Shown: positions 33,648 to 43,560 of the stretch, piece after piece
How positions within the stretch are numbered: the first letter of the stretch is position 1
How the letters are laid out: every line of letters begins with the position of its first letter
Assembly: GCA_050084985.1 (NCBI GenBank)
Contig: JBITNC010000001.1
Coordinates: 10,292,001 to 10,356,000, forward strand
From: Nageia nagi
Lineage: Eukaryota; Pinophyta
DNA length: 64,000 nucleotides
Reading direction: 5' to 3'
The notes under the pieces: model-generated
What the model saw: only the letters and a program-made list of their open reading frames with translations
Databases searched by the model: none
Told to the model about the DNA's origin: nothing
Program-made: the position numbers and the translations under genes

Positions 33648-35732
33648 ATGAGCTCAGGATCAGCGGCGAAGACTGTAAGGAAGGTATCCGATTCAATGGA
33701 GTTGTGGTGGGATACGGAGATTACAGCCCCAAATAAAAATCCCAAGGGCACCGCAGAAGGTAAGTGCCCGAACTTCAGCTTCAACCATATAGCACACTCA
33801 CCCATGGGTTCGGGTATTATGCATTTTGTCCCGCATAGATGCTTTCCTGCTCCCGAGTTGGTAGAAATTGTAAAAGGGGGATTCGATCCCGCGACTAGGA
33901 TAGTCAGGGATTTGCAGGGGAAGACCATCCTAAATCTGGATTCCGTTGCAATAGCGGAGGCTTTCTGTCCACCCCCTCCTATGACCTCCCTCGTGCAAAT
34001 CGATTGGTATAGCACCCCTAACGCCAACCTGAGGGCAAGCATTACTTCTTGGCTAAATAAAAACACAGCCGGGTCCATAAGGTTTAGAGAGTTCCCAAAT
34101 TCTGAGCTCCCATTGTCAAATTTTTCCACACATCTGCAATTACTTCTGTCTATGCTAGCCATAGCGGCAGGAGAGGAAACAGATAGATACATCTCACCTT
34201 CAAAGTTGATGATAGCTTATCAAATTTCTCACCCCATTTCCCCCACAATGTATGACTGGGCCATTTCCCTCTCAGATGGAATAGCCGAACAACTGGGGAA
34301 GATCGAGGAGGGGTTTTATTTTGCCTATACATCATACATTGTATGGATGATGATTCATCAGAATGCAGATGTCTTTAAGGAGTTGACCCTGGTTCGAAAT
34401 AATGAAGATGGGTCACACAAACCAGTGGACAAATGGACTGAGGAAGTGAGGTCCTCGGTGAACTACTACTCCTTTGTGGAGAACTTTCTGATTCCGGCAA
34501 TGGGCCTATTAGCCCCTACAGTCCCGAGGTTGTCAACAGCCTCCAAGCTATACCTCCGCTTGCCCCATGGAGAGGTCGGGGACTGGTTTTTTGCAGAGAA
34601 TGGAACCTTCATTAGGTTGTATGGATTTTCTGGGGCCCCATTTTTACTACGAATTCATGTGACGGATTGGATTTTCAGCATAGAATATGCCAGACAGATG
34701 GACTACATTGACTCGAAATACGGAGCTGCCGCAAAGAAGAGAGGAGTCTATGCTCTCCCCCACAGGGTGCATGACCTGGTGCTCCAGAGCAGGGGAGCAA
34801 GTGACCATTTAAGGGCAAAACTCCTGAAGCTGAAATTGAAAGAATTGAGTCAATATTGTTCGTATGACCCGGATGACAATTTTGGCAAGAAGCTGAGAAG
34901 CCAGCCCAATCCTCCGGCCTTCAGAGCTGAAAACAGGCCAGAGCTGCTTAAATGGCGAAATCCAGAGCAGGAGGATAAGGTGATGCCCACCGCCGCAACC
35001 ACTCAGGACTTCTTACCGCCATGGCTGAGTTTCTACAACAAGAAGGCAAATTTTGACCCGAGAACTGACTCCATCTCGAAAAAGGCCTTGAAGACACTAA
35101 GGGATGAAGGATGGAGCGAAGAGAAGATAGCTGCCTTCACCCAGTACAGGATTGAGTCTGGGAATAGGAACACTCCTCTAGAATCTGATCTAGACGACAA
35201 ATTTGAGGAGATGTGGGGATTGGAACATCCCACAAAAGTTCCTACGGGTGAAGATTCTGATGACAGTGAAGAGCAGGGGCATGCTATGTCTCAAGCACCC
35301 GCCCGGGAAAAGCAACATGAGGAGGAAATCAGGGAGATTTCCACAGAGACGGTGACTAAGAGGCCAGAAAGAGTCTACATGGCCAAAAGGAAAACACAGA
35401 TGGAGAAGGCATCACTACCACCACCACCTAAAAGGAGAAGGAGGAGCCCGACGCCCTCAGGTACGCTTCCTACTCCTTCTTCCCCTCTTTCTCTTTCTTC
35501 TGCTCTACCGGCTCATACTGTTCCCATTTCCGTTTCCATCACCCTTCCCCCAATTCCAGCAGCTATTCCAGCTGCACACATACCATCTCTCATTTCACCA
35601 CCGTCCACCAACGGCAGAGCCCCCTTCTTCCTACACCCATTCTACAAATTCCTCCCCTCACAAGCATCATTACAATACCTTCATCACCCCCACCCTCTCC
35701 ACCTCCATCGTCCGCTCCTCTCTCTATCTTAA
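33648..35732 (+). CDS. Large second protein of the pol-less element, N-terminal part
   Basis: A 694-residue frame from the ATG at 33648. Residues 1 to about 430 look globular, with blocks such as VQIDWYSTPNANLRASITSW, SPTMYDWAISLSDGIAEQL and LPHRVHDLVLQSRG. About 500-600 is acidic then basic, with a KRRRR cluster near 596-600 that could be a nuclear signal. After about 600 it is Pro/Ser-rich. The last 40 or so residues (from about 35600) look unnatural, while another frame there reads as a good Pro/Ser linker, so a frameshift has cut the real protein. The layout (globular part, linker, coiled coil) recalls the extra genes of plant Tat-type elements annotated as putative gypsy-type transposon proteins. 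I cannot confirm that relation or give a function. Confidence 0.75.
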   Translation: MSSGSAAKTVRKVSDSMELWWDTEITAPNKNPKGTAEGKCPNFSFNHIAHSPMGSGIMHFVPHRCFPAPELVEIVKGGFDPATRIVRDLQGKTILNLDSVAIAEAFCPPPPMTSLVQIDWYSTPNANLRASITSWLNKNTAGSIRFREFPNSELPLSNFSTHLQLLLSMLAIAAGEETDRYISPSKLMIAYQISHPISPTMYDWAISLSDGIAEQLGKIEEGFYFAYTSYIVWMMIHQNADVFKELTLVRNNEDGSHKPVDKWTEEVRSSVNYYSFVENFLIPAMGLLAPTVPRLSTASKLYLRLPHGEVGDWFFAENGTFIRLYGFSGAPFLLRIHVTDWIFSIEYARQMDYIDSKYGAAAKKRGVYALPHRVHDLVLQSRGASDHLRAKLLKLKLKELSQYCSYDPDDNFGKKLRSQPNPPAFRAENRPELLKWRNPEQEDKVMPTAATTQDFLPPWLSFYNKKANFDPRTDSISKKALKTLRDEGWSEEKIAAFTQYRIESGNRNTPLESDLDDKFEEMWGLEHPTKVPTGEDSDDSEEQGHAMSQAPAREKQHEEEIREISTETVTKRPERVYMAKRKTQMEKASLPPPPKRRRRSPTPSGTLPTPSSPLSLSSALPAHTVPISVSITLPPIPAAIPAAHIPSLISPPSTNGRAPFFLHPFYKFLPSQASLQYLHHPHPLHLHRPLLSLS

Positions 35733-37129
35733 CACTTCCTGCAGCGGATCCTTCCGGAAGCAGTACTCCCGGGGCCAGCCAAGCTAGCCCCTTCACACCG
35801 GCTCAACGGATTGTTGCTGCTGCATCTCAGGAGTTGAGCTCAAAATCTCCCTTTATCATGGTCTCCGGGCAACAGGTATCCGTGGAGGGCATCATGCAAC
35901 AATATCAGTAAATTAAGCAAAGGCAAGAGGCATGGATGCAGAGGTAAATGGAAAAACTCCCACCACCGGAAAATCCGGTGAGATTCCGAACCTCCATGGA
36001 TCCAAAGAATAAGGTGCTTGAAATGGCCATTGCCCAAGACCCACAAGAGGGGCAGGGCGAGCTGTCATCAATGAATACACGGGTCAAAATAGATACCCGC
36101 AGCATCCCACGGAGCGATAAAAATGAGCTCCTGCAAACAGCTGTGGACCTCAATATAACCGAACTCACCAAATTGGAGGTCAGGTACCACAAGCTACAAA
36201 AGGCCCATGAGGCCATGAAGCTGCAATTAGATAACAATAAAATAAGGCTGAAAGCGGCGGAGAATAACATAACAGTTTTGCAGACTAGTTTAGCGGCTGC
36301 CCCTACAGCGGATATGCTCGTCCAAAAGGAGGCTATCATCGCTCAAAAGGAGGCAGAAATAAATGCCAAGGCAGCAGAAATCAGCAACCTGAACGCTAAC
36401 CTGGCGGAGCTCCAAGCGAGGCTGGATGCTAAGAAGGTCGACAGATCTTTTCTGTTGAATACCAAAGAAAAATTTTGGGAATTGAAGATGCAAGAAATAA
36501 AAGACTTGATCCGTCTAAGGGATCACGCGGAGTTGTGCTTATCAGAGCTCAAAAGGCTCGAAGCCGAAGTAACGAGATGTGAGAGTATTCTGAACCCCAT
36601 TTCAGAACAGGCTAAGCAGGCAAATAAAAGACTAAACAGCCTCTCGAATGAGAAATTGCAGTCATATAACATTGGTGACCGAGTGGAGCTCATGTCGGCG
36701 ATTGATTACCCAGGGAGGGGTAAATGGGTTTGTCAGGAGATTCGTAATAATGTCCTACACCGGACGCAAGAGATGGAGACTATAAAATCAGAAATTCAAG
36801 GGTTGAATGCGTCCGAAATCCCAGACTTATGGAGAAGCGACGGCTCACTCATCACAGAGGCTGATTTTTTGAGTAGTCTACGGAATAGGATTCAGAATAC
36901 GGATGATGTTGATACACTCCTGGTGTCCTTCGATGAGACAAATTTTGTAAAATTCTTTGATTCTTTGGCCGACGGCAGCTTTAGGATACAGCAATTGCTG
37001 AGGAGACATGCAAATATATCATATGAGGTGCTGAACCATACAGCCTTAGCGCAAGCAAGGCTGAAAGATTTTTACGGGATCCCGGCGGATTGGAATAAAG
37101 TCCAGCAGATCCTGAGTCTGCAGAGCTAA
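35591..37129 (+). pseudogene. Second protein, coiled-coil C-terminal part behind a frameshift and two stops
   Basis: The coding register moves from frame 33648 to the +2 register between about 35560 and 35620. In that register the linker runs on past 35732 and meets TAA codons at 35909-35911 and 35945-35947, both one C-to-T change from CAA (Gln) in a Gln-rich stretch. From the ATG at 35948 the frame is open for 393 residues to the TAA at 37127-37129. Residues about 50-180 are Glu/Lys/Ala/Leu-rich heptads typical of a long coiled coil, followed by a mixed C-terminal part with IGDRVELMSAIDYPGRG. Together with 33648-35732 this was one gene of about 1160 codons. Confidence 0.75.
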
Positions 37130-37204
37130 AGTAAGGTACAATTCTTCGATTCATGTAAATAACAGACTGGGTTCTAAATTCCTCTTCCATAAAGGCAAAA
37201 TTTT

Positions 37205-37223
37205 CCCTCAGAAGTCGCCACAA
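37205..37223. other. 3' edge of the pol-less interior, no clear polypurine tract
   Basis: The plus strand before the 3' LTR reads CCTCAGAAGTCGCCACAA, not a purine run. Its reverse complement starts with a TGGCGACTTCTG motif much like the primer-site motif at 31751. The usual plus-strand primer site is therefore not evident. Confidence 0.5.
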
Positions 37224-38788
37224 TGTAGATTCCTACATTAAAATTCGTGAAGAAGGGCCCGGGATATTACAATTATTATCATGAGTTCACCTTAATGTCC
37301 CCGGGAGCTATTCCGGAATAAATAAAAGGCTGGAGTCCATAGGATATGACGTCAGCAGGTAGCGGCTTAGTATCCGGAGCCATAAAGGAAAACATTCCGG
37401 AGGAAAGAAAGATGACGTCACAGGGGAAACGACGTTCACATTTTGAATAAGAACCGGAGTCCGGAGATGATGAGTTCATCAAAGGGAACTAAAAGGCCCA
37501 GAATCAGTGCATGGAGCATTCCGGACATATGAAGGTGATGTCACAGGTACAACAGAGTTCATATCTTGAAGGAAATCAGACCCCGGAAGCGATGAAGTCT
37601 ACACCGTCTTCTCCGGAAGGCGAAGCGTTCCGGAAGTCCGGAAATGACGTCACATGGAAAGGCAAAGTCTACATTCACAAAGGAAACCGGAGCCCGGAAC
37701 AGATGACATCAGCAAAGAGAAATTTAGCATCCGGAACCAGCGAGCGGGAAATTCCGGAGATTCAAAGGTGACGTCACAAGGAGATATAAAGTTTACATTC
37801 ATAAAGCAAACCGGAGCCCGGAATGGATGACATCATCAAGGAGTAATTTAGTGTCCGGAGCCAGTGAATAAAGAAGTCCGGAGATTCAAGGCTGACGTCA
37901 GGCGAAGGGGAAAGATTAACATTTGGGATTAAGACCGCGTCCAGAGGGAAATAGGCCGCAATGAAAGATCGAAGAGTCCGAGTTGGAGAATTGAACATTC
38001 CGGAGAGAAGGAAGTCTGCAAAATACTTGAGCGCCATCATCAGGGAACCGAATCGTCGGCGATCTGCCCAATTTTGTAACAGTCGGCCAAGTGTCATATG
38101 TAGGTGATATCAGTTCAAGAAGGCCAGAATCTTGCGGCCGTTTTGTAAACGTTTCTATTCTGTAATCTTGTAACTGTTATTAATACAGTATAAATATATG
38201 AAAATAAAGAGAAACTAGGGTCGGAAGCCTAGTATTGCCCTTTTCATTTGTTCTCGAAGACCTGTAGCTTCAGTCCGGTACTATGAAACCATCTTGACCT
38301 TTCTTGTCTAGCACTCGTAATTGTTATTCTTAATTTGGTTACATTGTGGCAGCTTAGCTTGTTTCCTGAGTAATAGTTGCGGGTTGCTAGTATAACTGTG
38401 TCTGCTACATGGTAGAGTAGAAGCTGGGGAGCTATTCAGAGAGTGAGAACTTGTTCTGTGGCTGCGACACTAGATTCAGGCCAAGGTTTCGCACACTGCG
38501 AAAGCCCGCGCTGAACTAGTGATCTACCCCTTTGCTTTCTCTCTCGTTACCCTATCCCTTTACTTCCTCTCTCGTTACCCTATCCTTTTACTTCCTTTCT
38601 TGTTACCCTATCCTTTTGCTTAAATTTCTCGCACCCTACTCTTTTATCTCTTTCCTGTTTACTTTTTCTTTACCCAATGGATAAGGAACCGGCCTTCTCC
38701 GGAGATCAGGCTGCGTCCCACAGTCTGTTCGTGAACTACTTTGGTTAAGATTGTTCCAGGCGCACATATTACACAATCTCAATCAACA
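37224..38788 (+). repeat. Right (3') LTR of the pol-less element
   Basis: Equivalent of 30143-31707 at an offset of 7081. The array maps to 37347-37900, the TATA box to 38189-38196 and the pyrimidine repeat to 38539-38622. Nine transitions separate the copies, eight of them in CG or CHG context. Confidence 0.95.
37347..37900 (+). promoter_or_regulatory. Same TGACGTCA-type array in the 3' LTR
   Basis: Copy of 30266-30819. Here two more sites keep the CpG form: the site equivalent to 30266 reads TGACGTCA instead of TGATGTCA, and that equivalent to 30564 reads TGACGTCA instead of TGACATCA. The left copy's variants therefore look like recent methyl-cytosine decay. Confidence 0.75.
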
Positions 38789-38793
38789 GTAAC
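38789..38793. repeat. Target-site duplication GTAAC, right copy
   Basis: GTAAC directly after the LTR's CA. The Copia-4 nucleocapsid frame continues from here once the element and one copy are removed. Confidence 0.95.
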
Positions 38794-39600
38794 AATGTAT
38801 GTTTCTTTTGCCTCCTCTTCCTCTTCCTCTACCTCTACTAGTTGCTCCACCTATAGGTACTAAACCATGTTCACTTTTGTTGCTTTGTTCTTTTATTTTT
38901 CCTCCTAAATGAACCTCCTCTACCATCTCTACCTCTTCCTATAGAAGAGTTCTGGCCTCTCCCTTAGCCTCTACTATCTCCACTACTAGTCTCATTCTCT
39001 TTTGAAGAGAATGTCTTCTCCTCAACTCCACCAACTTGTAATTCTTTTAGCCTTTCCCTATGTGACATGAGAGAGCTAATTAATTGGTAAAATTCAAGAG
39101 TGGACAACTTTGTACTTGCTTATATGGTGATTGCTACATGGTTCCACTTGGGGATGAGTGTTCTCAACACTCCTTTTATCACAAGCTTCTTGTTCAAATT
39201 TCCTCCAATAGTGGCCTTCTTGTTCACAATGGCTTTCACTCTCACAAAGTAGTCTCCAATCCATTAATTATCTTGAATTTTCAAATTTACAAACTCTATT
39301 CTCAGAGTTTGCAATTTCACCTCATTTACTTGGGTACTTCTTTAATATCCTTATTTCAATGCTTTACAAGCTTGTTGAGCTATCATACAACTTGCAATTC
39401 TTGGGATAATGCTCTTGTTAATAGCTTTTTGTAGCTGGTACAATGCAATATAATTTTTATTTTGGACCTCCTTCATTATTTTGCTTGCATCTACTATTCA
39501 AGCACATTAATTAGTTGGATTTGTATATAAATCTTCTACATTATCTCACAAATATTTTTCCAATAGAAAAATCTTCATATTGATGAAATTAACCCTTTCT
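38794..39600 (-). pseudogene. Copia-4 gag half
   Basis: Minus strand. Immediately after the duplication the frame continues the nucleocapsid: an Arg/Gly-rich stretch at about 38800-38990, then the gag core in broken frames at about 39010-39560. Joined in thought with 30100-30142, the knuckle has C-x2-C and His, with the last Cys replaced by Arg. The gag start and the leader of this copy are not clear. It ends where the Copia-3 LTR begins. Confidence 0.7.
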
Positions 39601-39608
39601 GATTAACT

Positions 39609-40032
39609 TCTAATCTTCCAAGTTCTTAAGAAGGCACTTACAACATCAACACAATAGCATAATAACTCAAGCCAACCTCACAAATAACATAAGATAGAAA
39701 GTGGTTCCTCCCTCTTTGGGAGTATGTCCACTAACTAAGATCTTATTCTCAAGGACCTCTCTTACAAAATCTCACATCTCTCTCTCAAACTCTAAACCTA
39801 TAGCAAAGCTTGTATTACAATTGTGTAAACTAAGAGGGGAGGGTTCTTCTCTTTTTATAAGAAGAAACCCACACTATATTTAACCCCTTTTCTATATTTA
39901 ACCCTTTACCTATTTTTAATCATTTCCAATTTTTATTCTCTTAATACTTTAAGGCATCTAAATATACTTTAAGTATTAAGTGAATTTACATTAAAGAGAA
40001 ATATTATACAATATTACATTACAAATTCTAAC
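39609..40032 (-). repeat. Copia-3 3' LTR
   Basis: On the minus strand it starts TGTTAGAATTTG at 40032. Directly outside, the minus strand reads AAAGGGGAG, a good polypurine tract, which makes this the 3' LTR of the element to its right. A minus-strand TATAAAAAG-like box lies at 39851-39860. It is about 424 bp and resembles the Copia-1 and Copia-2 LTRs. The left edge is approximate. Confidence 0.7.
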
Positions 40033-41100
40033 ACTCCCCTTTAATATAATATTGGGATAGAGCATAGAGAAAAGAAGAAAGATAGAGTAAGAGAGAGTTC
40101 TCCTTCAAAGAGATACAAATGGAGGTAAGAAATTTTACATCTTTGAGAACTAAGCAAGATATTCATTTGAGACTCACTACAATTCCATTTGATAAAATGA
40201 TTTACAATATAATTATTAACCACAACTAGTTTTATTGTAAAATGTAGTCATTCAGCACTAAGTTGACATGTGAACCTCCATAAGACTACCCACCTGAAGT
40301 AAGTAACCTACATTCTCAAGATGAAACCTGCAAGCTACAAGCATCTTATAAACAAGATCAGTTACATGTATCGTATAAACATTCATATCAATCACAAGAT
40401 AAATGAACCAAGTAATGCCATCCATAAACTAATCAGTTATGCACTATAAGTCATCATAAAGATGCCATGCCAATACTTATAGTCATTTGATGTATATAGA
40501 AATATGTGTTGACCAACAATAACATGAGCATATGCACATATGAGTTACTCATATATGAAATACCAAAAAGTGCCAACAAGTGCATATTGATCCCTCACAT
40601 AGTGATACATAAAAAATAAAATGTACCATGAGTTCCTCACAAAAAGTGAACTAACCATGAAGGTGTACATTTAGATCAACATTATATAGCAAAAATAGCT
40701 TCTTAAGGATGAAGTTGTCATCACAAACATGAATTCAACCTTCACTCCCCCTTGAAAAAAATTTCACTACCTTAAGAAACTTTCAAAGTGCACATAATAA
40801 AGTTTCTAAAAGCAACTAGTGAATAAATCAGGAGAGTCAAAGTCAGATTAACAGAGCTAAAATTAGTTCATCAAGAACTTTATCCTTGATATAATGTGCT
40901 TGGATTTATGGTACATTATAAGTTATGACTAAGATGCCAAACCTATACTTATAGTCACCAACTAGAGGAATGTATAAATAAAGTATATAAACCAAAAAAA
41001 AGTTCAACAAATTTGTTAAGAAGGAAGTAGTCACAATGGATTCAACAAGAATTCAACATTTACTCTTTTTTTTAGGGTAACTTCACCAACCCAATAGAAT
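40033..41100 (-). other. Copia-3 3' non-coding region
   Basis: No coding sequence. 40500-40750 matches the 3' non-coding sequence of Copia-1 and Copia-2. A polypurine tract touches the LTR at 40033-40041. Confidence 0.6.
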
Positions 41101-42480
41101 TCCTAAGCTTACAAGATTGAGCTTCAAAAAAGGGCTTGGTGAACAAATCAGTAAAGTTTAGGACTAATGGACAATACTGCAAGTGTAGAAGACCATATAG
41201 AACCCTCTCTCTAATGAAATGGGCTTGGATTTATACATTCTTTTTTCTTTGATGGAAAATAAGATTCTTTGTCAAAGCAATAGCTGGTTGATTATCTGAA
41301 GAAATTTGATATGGATGAACTTGCTTATATATAATTTCTTTCAAAAGATGCTTCAACCAAATGGCTTCCTGGGCTACAACTAACATTGCATGATATTCAA
41401 CCTCAATGGTGGAGAAAGTAGTAGTAGGTTGATTCTTGGATTCTTAAGAGATATCAATTGAACCAATGCTAAACACATAAGCAAAGGTTGATTTTCTATC
41501 ATCTCTATCTTCTCCATAGTTAGAATTTGAGAATCTTGAGAGAATAAGTGAGGGCAAATTATCATACTTAAGAGCAAGATCCTTAGTGCCCACAACATAC
41601 CTAAAAATTTGCTTAACAGAATTGAAGTTCTCAACATACATATTTTGCATAAAGTGAGCCATCAAATTCATAATAAAGGCAATATCTAGCCTGGAAATAG
41701 TCAAATAAATAAGACTACAAATTAGTTACCTGTAAGCCATAGCATCTGCCAACTGAGAGTTGGAACTAAAAGATAAAGTGATTCCAAGAGAGACTAGGCT
41801 TGCAACATGCTTGCACTCCTCCATTCTAAATTTTTGCAAGATATTTGAGATATACTTTGATTGACTAAGATAAGTACAATCCTTGTATTGGTACATTTGC
41901 ATACCAAGGTAGTAGTGCAATAGACCAAGATCAATCATTTCAAAAGTTACCTTAAGTTTGGATATTAAGTCTTGTATGAGGATTATATTATTCCCTGTAA
42001 TCAATAGATCATCCACATAAAAAAGAATCATGATTAAGTCTTACCCTTGGTTGAGCACATAAATATCTGTGTTAGAGAAGCATTTAGAAAATCCAATATC
42101 CTCAAAGTATCATGAAATATTTTTGCACCATGATCTAGGTGCTTTCTTAAGTCCATACAAAGACTTCTTTAACTTGCACACAAAATATTATTTTTCTTCC
42201 ATAATAAACCCTTCTGGTTGTTTTATGTAGATTTCTACATCTAATTCACCATTGAGAAAAGCAATATTGACATTAAGTTGTAAAACTTTCCATCCTTGAG
42301 CTGCTAAAAAAGCAAGGATTACCCTAACAATAGGCATCTTTTCCATTGGAGCAAAGGTTTCCTCATAATCAACTAAATATTTTTGAGTGAAACCCTTAGC
42401 TATTAACCTTGCTTTGTATTTCTCAATCTCTCCAACTAAATTATATTTGACCTTGTAAATCTATTTATTACCAATCATAT
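41100..42480 (-). pseudogene. Copia-3 reverse transcriptase and RNase H, broken
   Basis: Minus strand. 41726-42031 carries MILFYVDDLLITGNNI, the RT active site, and LGLLHYYLGMQMYQ. 41444-41704 carries RLDIAFIMNLMAHFMQ and the RNase H opening FSNSNYGEDRDDRKSTFAY. 41100-41440 holds the RNase H end in broken frames, and 42040-42480 the RT N-terminal part. Stops and shifts separate the pieces. This is the family copy with the best-kept RT palm. Confidence 0.85.
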
Positions 42481-43560
42481 TTCATTCATTGGGATAAGGA
42501 ATTAAATATCAAGTTTGATTCTTCATTAGAACCTCATACTCCACATTCATTACATTCATCCAGCACTCTTGCTTTGAAGCTTCCTTGAAGGATGAAGCTT
42601 ATTCTTACTATCAGTTTTGGCAAATAAGGATTTATTAATGGTCATACTTCTAGTTATCCTTTGTGTTGGAGAGTTTTGTTCCTTAGATGACAAATCCACA
42701 CTGACATCCAACTCGTCAAGTGCAATAGAAGAATCATCACCCTCATTAAGGTTCTCACAAGAAGTAAAATCTTTAAGAAGTTCATTGAACTTTACATCCC
42801 TTGACACAAAGACTGCTCTGGAGGAAGGTTGGTATAGCCTATAGCCTCTATGCTAATTATCATAACCTATAAAGATACACTTTTTGGATCTCTTATCTAG
42901 CTTCTTCTTTTTCTTAGGAACAACAAAGGCATAGGAATCACAACCAAAGATCCTAAAGTGAGAGATGTTATGTTTTTTTCCTATCCATGCCTCATATGAA
43001 GTTTTACATTTAATTGCTTTTGTAGGACACATATTTAAGATTTAAATTGCAATAGTTATAGCTTCACCCCATAAGAAGCTAGAAATATCTCCTAACATAC
43101 ATCTTACCATTTACTAAATGGTTCTATTCTTATTTTCGGCTACACCAATCTATTGATGAGTGTAAGGGATAGTAAACTACCTTTTGATTTCATACTTGAT
43201 ACAATAATCATTGAATTCATTACTATTATACTCACCCTCATTATCAAATCTCAACATCTTGATTTTGAATCTAGATTGATTTTCTACCAAGGATTTGAAA
43301 TTTTTGAACCTGTCAAAAGTTTGATTCTTGTGCTTTATAAGCTAACCAAATGTCATCCTGTTGAAATTATCAATAAAGGTTAAGACATAAGATTCTTCTC
43401 CAAGCAACTTAGTTGGAAATGGACCCATCAAATTTGCATACACAAGCTGAAGAGTTTGAGTTGCTCTTGTTGCCTTATCTTTTGGAAACTTTTACTGATT
43501 CATTTTACCTAGAATGCATTTTTCAAAAAGACTAATTGTAGATTATATTATAATCAAACC
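42480..43560 (-). pseudogene. Copia-3 integrase and linker, broken
   Basis: Minus strand. 42556-42807 is the linker with MSRDVKFNELLKDF and the Ser/Thr-rich SPTQRITRSMTINKSLFAK, nearly the same as in Copia-1 and Copia-2. The core and C-terminal integrase blocks lie in short frames at 42850-43500 and can be followed only by comparison with 1942-2740. No block is long enough to be functional. Confidence 0.75.

Larger units (their letters stand above)
30143..38788 (+). mobile_element. Young pol-less LTR retrotransposon (8646 bp), gag plus a large second gene
   Basis: Two LTRs of 1565 bp (30143-31707 and 37224-38788), both TG...CA, flanked by the perfect 5-bp duplication GTAAC at 30138-30142 and 38789-38793. 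I count 9 LTR differences, all transitions. The interior codes for gag and for one large broken gene, with nothing resembling protease, RT, RNase H or integrase and no space for them. It is therefore non-autonomous and mobilised in trans, perhaps by a Tat-type Ty3/gypsy element such as the Gypsy-2 lineage (inference from the gag type, primer-site motif and extra-gene layout). It is GC-richer than everything around it. Confidence 0.93.

Noticed and set aside
33648-35732. Host gene captured by the retrotransposon
   Set aside because: No intron-derived structure or recognisable host domain seen; layout fits accessory genes of Tat-type elements better, though it is not excluded.
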